Assembly (NCBI GenBank): GCA_026706425.1
Contig: JAPOYW010000326.1
Span: forward strand, 1 to 5,333
From: Gammaproteobacteria bacterium
GTDB taxonomy: Bacteria; Pseudomonadota; Gammaproteobacteria; Pseudomonadales; Azotimanducaceae
Length of the DNA stretch: 5,333 bases
Reading direction: 5' to 3'
In this document: positions 1-4,179 of the stretch, piece after piece
Numbering within the stretch: the first letter of the stretch is position 1
Layout: each line of letters starts with the position of its first letter
Notes under the pieces: model-generated
The model's database searches: none
What the model was told of the DNA's origin: nothing
Seen by the model: the letters and a program-made list of their open reading frames with translations, nothing else
Translations under genes and position numbers: made by a program

Positions 1-927
1 GACATGCGCTCATGGGCAGAGCGGCTGGTCAAAGATGTACCCGGCCTTGATGTGGCCGTCTTGGAGGACGACTCTGCCGTGCGGGAGGTTCTGGCGGACG
101 TGGATGCCGCGTATGGTTGGGTGGCGCCGACGATGCTCCCCTTGGCACAGAATCTGCGCTGGCTGCAAAACCCGTTCGCCGGGCCGTTTCCGGGCTACTA
201 CTACCGGGAACTGGTCGATCACCTGGTGGTTATCACCAACCCGCGAGGCATCTACTCGGACCACATCGCCCATCACATCCTGATGCTGATGCTTGCCTTG
301 TCTAGGGGACTTCCCTACTACCTGGACGCCCAGCGAGCGGGATGCTGGGATCCCCGCGCCCGCAAGCACGGCTACGTCAATGTCGCTGGCTCGACCGTGC
401 TGATCAACGGGGTAGGCGGCATCGGCGCGGAGACGGCGCGGCTATGCGCGGCGCTCGGCGCCACGGTGGTCGGCATCGACCCGCGACCCGAGCACGACTG
501 TCCGGCGGCGATCCACGCGCCGACGGCCCTCGACGACCACCTGCCGACGGCGGACTTCGTGGTCACCACCGCACCGCATACGCCGGAGACCGAATTCATG
601 TGGAACGCTGAACGGTTCCGGCGAATGAAGCCGACCGCGTATTTCATCAACATCGGTCGGGGCATGACCGCGAGGCTCGAAGACCTGACGACTGCGCTGG
701 CCGCAGGTGAAATCGCGGGTGCCGGCCTCGATGTCTTCGAGGTTGAACCTTTGCCCGCCGACCACCCCCTTTGGCGAATGGAGAACGTGGTGATTACGCC
801 CCACGTCGCTGTCGCCGAGGCTGCCGACATTCCGGAACGGCGTTATGCGCTGCTAGCCGACAACGCGCGGCGGTTCCTTGCCGGCGAACCCCTGCGCAAC
901 GTGGTTGACAAGGCTCTCTGGTACTAG
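1..927 (+). CDS. D-2-hydroxyacid dehydrogenase, NAD-binding (N-terminus probably truncated by window edge)
   Basis: Predicted cytoplasmic oxidoreductase of the D-isomer-specific 2-hydroxyacid dehydrogenase family, which interconverts 2-keto acids and D-2-hydroxy acids with NAD(P)H. Counting from the ATG at position 4, the Rossmann motif GVGGIG is at residues 136-141. An acidic residue, Asp159 (VVGIDPRP), ends the second strand and suggests NAD(H) preference. The catalytic set is Arg219 (FINIGRG), Glu248 (DVFEVEP) and His267 (ITPHVA). The split catalytic domain is visible as residues 1 to about 100 plus the C-terminal helix after 280. The reading frame is still open at position 1, and the first beta-strand usual for the family is missing before RSWAERL, so the true start is likely some 15-20 codons upstream. 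The stop is TAG at 925-927. The next gene follows on the same strand after 66 nt and may be cotranscribed. Family assignment is firm; the substrate cannot be read from sequence. Confidence 0.93.
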   Translation, partial: DMRSWAERLVKDVPGLDVAVLEDDSAVREVLADVDAAYGWVAPTMLPLAQNLRWLQNPFAGPFPGYYYRELVDHLVVITNPRGIYSDHIAHHILMLMLALSRGLPYYLDAQRAGCWDPRARKHGYVNVAGSTVLINGVGGIGAETARLCAALGATVVGIDPRPEHDCPAAIHAPTALDDHLPTADFVVTTAPHTPETEFMWNAERFRRMKPTAYFINIGRGMTARLEDLTTALAAGEIAGAGLDVFEVEPLPADHPLWRMENVVITPHVAVAEAADIPERRYALLADNARRFLAGEPLRNVVDKALWY

Positions 928-981
928 CAACGCACGGCGACATTCGTCGACGGTGCTGACACAATGAACCGAGAATCGTGG

Positions 982-986
982 GGAGG
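982..986 (+). promoter_or_regulatory. Shine-Dalgarno GGAGG that sets the cyclase start at 994
   Basis: A full GGAGG lies 7 nt before ATG 994. The in-frame ATG at 964 lies upstream of this site and has no comparable signal. Choosing 994 also places the hydrophobic signal peptide at the very N-terminus, as expected for an exported protein. Confidence 0.75.
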
Positions 987-993
987 ACCAGGT

Positions 994-1944
994 ATGAACA
1001 CGGCGAGATCCTCGGTATTGGCATTGGCGGTCTGCGGACTGTCGGCCACTGCGGCTGAGAAGGACTGCGAACCGTCCAAATGGGGCGAGGCGGACGAGAT
1101 CGGCAGCGCCAACCTGATCACGGCCGAGAGCGTGCTCGCGGCGTCCAAGCTCATCAAGACCGGCAAGACCTACAGCCTCGGCATCACCATCGACGCGACG
1201 ACGCCAGCATTCCCGCCCCGGGGCTTGGCGTTGCAGGTGGTGCAGCCCGGGCAGCAGCAGGGCAGGGCGGCGTTCCCGAACATGGCCTACAACGACGACT
1301 TGGTGCAGACCTGGCTCGGGATCGGCTCGCAGATCGATGGCCTCGGCCACTTGGGCGCGCCGGGCGGCGTCTACTACAACTGCAACCGCGCGGAGGACTT
1401 CGCGGAGATAACGGGACTCACCAAGCTCGGCATCGACAAGATCCCGCCCATCGTCGCCCGGGGCGTGGTCCTGGACATGGCGGGACATGCCGGCGTCGAG
1501 GTCATGCAGGCGGGTCAGTTCTTCACGACGGCGGACGTCCAAGCCGTCGAGGAGAAGCAAGGTACGCCGATCCGCGAAGGCGACGTGGTGCTGTTCCACA
1601 CGGGCTGGACGGAAGGCATGCTCGCCGTGGATCCCCAAGCGTGGGTAGCCGGCGAACCGGGCATGGCGGAGGACGTGGCCGACTACCTGGCGAGTCGCAA
1701 CGTCGTCGCGGCCGGCGCGGATACCTGGGGACTTGATGTCGTCCCGCCCGAGAACCCGGAGGCCGTTCCAGGGCCATGTAACCCTGCTCATGGAGAACGG
1801 CATCTACATCCTGGAGGTCATGAACACCGGCCCACTGGTACGAGACGAGGCGTTCGAGTTCCTGTTCGTGCTCGGCCACGCCAAGATCAAGGGCGCGGTG
1901 CAGATGATCATCAATCCGGTGGCGATTCGGTGAGCGAAGGCTAG
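994..1944 (+). CDS. Exported cyclase-family (kynurenine formamidase-like, PF04199) hydrolase, disrupted by a frameshift
   Basis: Predicted metal-dependent hydrolase of the cyclase/formamidase family, whose members open cyclic amides, esters or related bonds. Residues 1-21 (MNTARSSVLALAVCGLSATA, then A) form a Sec-type signal peptide, probably cut near ATAA-EKD, so the protein should be periplasmic. The family opening WGEADEIGSANLIT is at residues 30-43. The central motif is GSQIDGLGH (111-119) where the classical enzymes have HxGTHxDxPxH: Asp115 and His119 are kept, but the two early metal-ligand histidines are replaced by Gly and Gln. VVLFHTGW (198-205) is also typical. Up to WGLDVVPPENP (about residue 255) the frame matches the family. 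After that the open frame encodes Arg/His/Pro-rich nonsense to a TAG at 1944, while the expected family C-terminus continues in the +1 frame. The cause is a pseudogene or a sequencing error. A repaired product would be about 312 residues. Gene fate is uncertain; family assignment is firm. Confidence 0.85.
   Translation: MNTARSSVLALAVCGLSATAAEKDCEPSKWGEADEIGSANLITAESVLAASKLIKTGKTYSLGITIDATTPAFPPRGLALQVVQPGQQQGRAAFPNMAYNDDLVQTWLGIGSQIDGLGHLGAPGGVYYNCNRAEDFAEITGLTKLGIDKIPPIVARGVVLDMAGHAGVEVMQAGQFFTTADVQAVEEKQGTPIREGDVVLFHTGWTEGMLAVDPQAWVAGEPGMAEDVADYLASRNVVAAGADTWGLDVVPPENPEAVPGPCNPAHGERHLHPGGHEHRPTGTRRGVRVPVRARPRQDQGRGADDHQSGGDSVSEG
1763..1933 (+). pseudogene. Frame-displaced C-terminal segment of the cyclase-family hydrolase
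   Basis: Frame 2 here encodes PFQGHVTLLMENGIYILE followed by VMNTGPLV, FLFVLGHAKIKGAVQMIINPVAIR and TGA at 1931-1933. This is a natural continuation of the upstream frame-1 protein. The His of QGHVTLL and the Glu of IYILE, 13 residues apart, resemble the second half of the family's metal or active site, so loss of this tail should inactivate the enzyme. The break lies between about 1756 and 1766. Removing one G from the GGAGG at 1758-1762 joins the frames as ENPRPFQGH or ENPEPFQGH. There is no ribosome binding site or separate start, so I do not regard this as an independent gene. Confidence 0.85.
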
Positions 1945-2198
1945 TGTCGGTACGCATCGCGGCGGTGTGCGATGCGCACGACGAGAACGACGAGATCGTT
2001 GTTCCGCACCTCGTAGAGGATTCGATAGTCGGCGACACGCAATCGCCTGAGGCCCCGAAGGTCCCCTTTGAGTACGCTGCCTGCTAGTGGGTAGTTCGCC
2101 AGCCGGTCGATGGCGGCGACGATGCGCAGCCGATGGGACTGCGGCACCCGCTCTAGTTCCTTGGCGGCACTCGCCTTAATCCTTAGCGAGAAGCTCAC
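1941..2198 (-). CDS. Type II toxin, RelE/ParE superfamily
   Basis: An 85-residue basic protein with the compact RelE/ParE fold signature: an N-terminal strand and helix (SLRIKASAAKELERVP), LKGDLRGLRRLRVADYRILYEV (residues 43-64), and the C-terminal VVRIAHRRDAYR (73-84). Arg59 in the DYRI motif, Arg79/Arg80 and Tyr83 occupy positions comparable to the catalytic Arg and Tyr of ribosome-dependent RelE mRNA interferases. I cannot exclude a ParE-type target from sequence alone. The usual Gly before DYR is Ala56 here. The start is GTG at 2198-2196, because an in-frame TGA lies two codons upstream and the product then begins exactly at the family start (M-SFSLRIK). The gene overlaps the end of the antitoxin gene by 23 nt, indicating coupled translation in one operon. 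Its TAG stop lies inside a CTAG shared with the convergent hydrolase frame. Confidence 0.88.
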   Translation of the reverse strand: MSFSLRIKASAAKELERVPQSHRLRIVAAIDRLANYPLAGSVLKGDLRGLRRLRVADYRILYEVRNNDLVVLVVRIAHRRDAYRH

Positions 2199-2397
2199 GC
2201 TTCACTTGATCCCACTCTAGGACAGGATCGGCCGGATCGCGTAGCCGTTCCACGGCGACGGCGAGGTCGTCAAAGTCCTCGAGGTACCGTTCCACGGCTT
2301 GGCGAATGATCTCGGCGCGGCTGCGTTTCAAAGTGGTGGCAGCGGCGTCCAATCCTTTGACCAGCCGGTCGGGCAGGCGTGCGGAGATCTGGCTCAT
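2176..2397 (-). CDS. Ribbon-helix-helix (CopG/ParD-like) antitoxin
   Basis: A 73-residue antitoxin counted from ATG 2397-2395. Residues 1-45 form a ribbon-helix-helix DNA-binding domain: strand SQISARLPDRL, then helices in VKGLDAAATTLKRSRAEIIRQAVERYLEDF. The acidic C-terminal part (ERLRDPADPVLEWDQVKRELL) is the expected toxin-wrapping segment. The frame is open to an ATG at 2457, but that start would put the -35 box and the whole operator palindrome inside the coding region. Starts at 2397 or at ATG 2406 are therefore preferred; neither has a strong Shine-Dalgarno (GGGAT lies upstream of 2397). The gene precedes the toxin gene and overlaps it, the standard order in which antitoxin and toxin-antitoxin complex repress their own promoter. 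Confidence in the family is high; the exact start is less sure. Confidence 0.88.
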   Translation of the reverse strand: MSQISARLPDRLVKGLDAAATTLKRSRAEIIRQAVERYLEDFDDLAVAVERLRDPADPVLEWDQVKRELLAKD

Positions 2398-2418
2398 GCT
2401 CAACATCCCGTTGAATGT

Positions 2419-2443
2419 CGCTGACATTAGATTAATGTCAGCG
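2419..2443. promoter_or_regulatory. Operator: perfect 11-bp inverted repeat upstream of the antitoxin gene
   Basis: Arms CGCTGACATTA (2419-2429) and TAATGTCAGCG (2433-2443) are exact reverse complements separated by GAT. The site covers the proposed -10 box of the antitoxin promoter and lies about 20-40 bp upstream of the antitoxin start. That is the usual arrangement for autorepression by a ribbon-helix-helix antitoxin with its toxin. A further half-site, AATGTC at 2414-2419, adjoins it. Binding is inferred; the symmetry is seen directly. Confidence 0.8.
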
Positions 2444-2457
2444 CGGTCGCGTATCAA
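2429..2457 (-). promoter_or_regulatory. Probable promoter of the antitoxin-toxin operon
   Basis: On the minus strand, TTGATA (2457-2452, five of six to the -35 consensus) is followed by a 17-bp spacer and TAATCT (2434-2429, a weak -10). Transcription would start near 2421, giving a short leader before ATG 2406 or 2397. The -10 box falls within the centre of the operator palindrome. An alternative -10, TCTAAT, fits the consensus better but would need a 20-bp spacer. Confidence 0.45.
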
Positions 2458-2481
2458 CGCTCTGTTTCTGGTTTGATGCGC

Positions 2482-2510
2482 TTGACCTGCCCGACGCGAT
2501 CAAGTACGCA
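2482..2510 (+). promoter_or_regulatory. Weak candidate promoter for the TRAP operon
   Basis: TTGACC (2482-2487) resembles a -35 box, but the hexamer 17 bp downstream, TACGCA (2505-2510), matches the -10 consensus poorly. The 85-nt region 2458-2542 between the divergent operons must hold the dctP promoter if the operon starts here, and no better sigma70-type pair is visible. An activator or another sigma factor may be involved. Confidence 0.2.
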
Positions 2511-2524
2511 GTGCAACAACGGAT

Positions 2525-2530
2525 GGAGGT
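2525..2530 (+). promoter_or_regulatory. Shine-Dalgarno GGAGGT before dctP
   Basis: A strong GGAGGT lies 12 nt before the GTG at 2543, a longer spacing than usual. No in-frame start codon lies closer to it, so it supports GTG 2543 as the start. Confidence 0.55.
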
Positions 2531-2542
2531 GGTTGGACGCAC

Positions 2543-3652
2543 GTGATTTCCAAGCGGGCGGCGCTGGTATTCGCCGCGGTTGCCCTGATTGTCGGAATGC
2601 TGTTGAGCTTGGCACTTCGACCGCCGGGCGGCGGCGGGACAGTCGTGGCGACGACCTCGGACGAGGGCGTCCCGGTGCGCATCCACTGGCGCGTGCCATT
2701 GAGCGCGCCGCGCAATCTGCCGGGGGCCGGGGAGACGCCCAGTTGGTTCGCTTCAGCGCTCGACCGCGCGAGCGGCGGTGGCGTGAGAATCGATCTCTAC
2801 GATCCGGGAGAGATCGTTCCGGCGTTCGCGGTGACCGATGCCGTCCGCGACCGCAAGGTGCAGGCCGGGTATACGTGGCTCGGCTACGACCAGGGCAAGA
2901 TCCCGTCGTCTGCCCTGTTCGGCGCGACCCCGTTCGGCCTCGAGCCCTGGGCGTATATCGGCTGGTGGCATTTCGGCGGCGGCAGGGAACTCGCCGAGGG
3001 CATCTACGCCCGGCACAACATCAAGCCGCTCTTGTGCGGCATCTCGGGGCCCGAGACGGCGGGTTGGTTCCGAACACCCCTCAACTCAACGGATGACCTC
3101 GGGGGGCTCAAGATTCGCTTCGCGGGCCTAGGAGGCAAGGTGATGCAGCGTGTCGGTGCGTCGGTGACGATGCTGCCGGCGGGCGAGATCTTCCAGGCGC
3201 TCGATACCGGCGTCATCGACGCGACGGAGTTCGCGCAGCCGATCACCGACCAGGCTCTCGGCTTCTCCCGGATCGCCAAGTACAACTACTATCCGGGTTG
3301 GCATCAGCCGTTCAGCGCCACCCACTTCGTGGTCAACCTCGATGTCTGGGAGGGCTTGCCGCCGGTCGACCACGGGCTCTTGGAGGCGGTCTGCATGGGC
3401 TCGGTGGGGCGCAGCCTGGGGCTGTCCGAGTACCAGCAGGCGCCCGTCGTGGCGGAGTTCCCGGAACTCGGGGTGTCGGCGAGCTATTTCCCGGAAGAGG
3501 TGTTGCGAACCCTGCAAAGCGCGGCACAGGAGGTGCTCGACGAGGAGGCGGCTGCGGACGCCGACTTCAAGGCGGTGCTCGATTCCCAGCGGGGCTACCA
3601 GACTGTCTACCGCGAGTGGCGGCGTCTGGCGTACTTGCCGAAGGACTTCTGA
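2543..3652 (+). CDS. dctP: TRAP transporter substrate-binding protein, DctP family (TakP-like)
   Basis: A 369-residue periplasmic solute-binding protein of a tripartite ATP-independent periplasmic (TRAP) transporter. Residues 1-25 (KRAALVFAAVALIVGMLLSLAL) form a signal peptide or membrane anchor, followed by a Pro/Gly-rich linker (RPPGGGG). The mature domain begins near VRIHWRVPL (45-53). Family hallmarks are IRFAGLGGKVMQRVGA (191-206) with the ligand-anchoring Arg192, LPAGEIFQALDTGVIDATEF (211-230), and IAKYNYYPGWHQP (244-256). The last two blocks are characteristic of the TakP-type branch, which binds small 2-keto or hydroxy acids such as pyruvate or lactate, often with a cation. The substrate call is family-level inference. 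Length is normal. The start is GTG, supported by GGAGGT upstream. The stop TGA is only 2 nt before dctQ, so the genes are in one operon. Confidence 0.92.
   Translation: MISKRAALVFAAVALIVGMLLSLALRPPGGGGTVVATTSDEGVPVRIHWRVPLSAPRNLPGAGETPSWFASALDRASGGGVRIDLYDPGEIVPAFAVTDAVRDRKVQAGYTWLGYDQGKIPSSALFGATPFGLEPWAYIGWWHFGGGRELAEGIYARHNIKPLLCGISGPETAGWFRTPLNSTDDLGGLKIRFAGLGGKVMQRVGASVTMLPAGEIFQALDTGVIDATEFAQPITDQALGFSRIAKYNYYPGWHQPFSATHFVVNLDVWEGLPPVDHGLLEAVCMGSVGRSLGLSEYQQAPVVAEFPELGVSASYFPEEVLRTLQSAAQEVLDEEAAADADFKAVLDSQRGYQTVYREWRRLAYLPKDF
3641..3645 (+). promoter_or_regulatory. Shine-Dalgarno AAGGA that supports the TTG start of dctQ
   Basis: AAGGA inside the last codons of dctP lies 9 nt before TTG 3655-3657. 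The reading frame is open far upstream through dctP, but no ATG or GTG gives a sensible N-terminus, so TTG with this site is the best start. Confidence 0.55.
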
Positions 3653-3654
3653 GC

Positions 3655-4179
3655 TTGACCGGAATCGAGCTACCGGAGACCCGCTTCTCCCGCGTGGTCG
3701 ACCACGCCCTCACCGTGGTCGGTCGCGCGGCCAGTTGGCTTTGGGTCGTCCTGCTCGCCGTGATCGTGGTCAACGTCACCCTGCGCTACGTCTTCCAGGA
3801 GGGTCGTATCGAACTGGAGGAACTGCAGTGGCACTTGAACGCGTTCGCGTTCCTGATCGCCATCGCCTACGCCTACCGGGTCGATTCCCACATCCGCATC
3901 GACCTGGTATCGGTGAGACTCCGGCCGCGTGTGCAGGTCTGGATCGAGTTTTACAGCACCTTCTTGCTGCTGCTGCCGTTCATCGCGGTGGTGCTGTGGT
4001 TCTCGTTTCCGTTCGTCGCCCATAGCTGGACCGTCTCGGAGGTCTCCTCGTCACCCGGCGGATTGCCGTTCCGCTGGTTGTTGAAGGGCGTGCTGCCGTT
4101 GGCGTTCCTGCTGCTGCTCCTCGCCGTTGCCTCCCGGCTGACGCGCCTTTGGGCCTACCTGACGGACGGGCCGCCGTGA
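3655..4179 (+). CDS. dctQ: TRAP transporter small permease, DctQ family
   Basis: The small four-helix membrane subunit of the TRAP transporter, which supports the large permease DctM and docks the binding protein. With the TTG start at 3655 the protein has 174 residues, normal for the family. Hydrophobic segments lie at about 27-46 (ASWLWVVLLAVIVVNVTLRY), 60-77, 97-119 and 144-163. Conserved DctQ features are NVTLRYVF (40-47), the acidic pair in ELEELQWH (53-60), and AYAYRVDSHIRIDLV (71-85), where the Arg/Asp cluster marks the loop after helix 2. The gene starts 2 nt after dctP ends, and its TGA overlaps the GTG of dctM. I infer translational coupling through the operon. Confidence 0.9.
   Translation: MTGIELPETRFSRVVDHALTVVGRAASWLWVVLLAVIVVNVTLRYVFQEGRIELEELQWHLNAFAFLIAIAYAYRVDSHIRIDLVSVRLRPRVQVWIEFYSTFLLLLPFIAVVLWFSFPFVAHSWTVSEVSSSPGGLPFRWLLKGVLPLAFLLLLLAVASRLTRLWAYLTDGPP

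Noticed and set aside
937..946. GCGACATTC upstream of the hydrolase gene, resembling the toxin-antitoxin operator half-site
   Set aside because: It is a single 9-bp match without an inverted partner, so chance is sufficient.
964..993. ATG at 964 as start of the hydrolase
   Set aside because: It has no ribosome binding site and would place ten polar residues before the signal peptide. ATG 994 has GGAGG 7 nt upstream.
1024..1040. Possible lipoprotein box around LAVC in the hydrolase signal peptide
   Set aside because: The residue before Cys is Val rather than Gly, Ala or Ser, and the hydrophobic core continues past the Cys. A standard Sec signal is more likely.
1750..1770. Programmed ribosomal frameshift in the hydrolase
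   Set aside because: There is no slippery heptamer, no following stop codon in the original frame nearby and no convincing downstream structure. A simple indel explains the data.
853..1803. A 316-codon minus-strand open frame antisense to the end of the dehydrogenase and most of the hydrolase gene
   Set aside because: It is Arg/His/Asp-rich with no family signature, as expected for the reverse frame of GC-rich coding DNA. The plus strand carries clear family motifs.
1953..1976. Hairpin with 8-bp stem (CGCATCGC / GCGATGCG) as a terminator for the hydrolase transcript
   Set aside because: The stem lies wholly inside the toxin coding sequence and no T-run follows on either side. The symmetry is probably incidental.
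2473..3096. A 207-codon plus-strand frame overlapping the 5' part of dctP
   Set aside because: It is Arg/Gly-rich without recognisable motifs and lies out of frame with the well-supported dctP.
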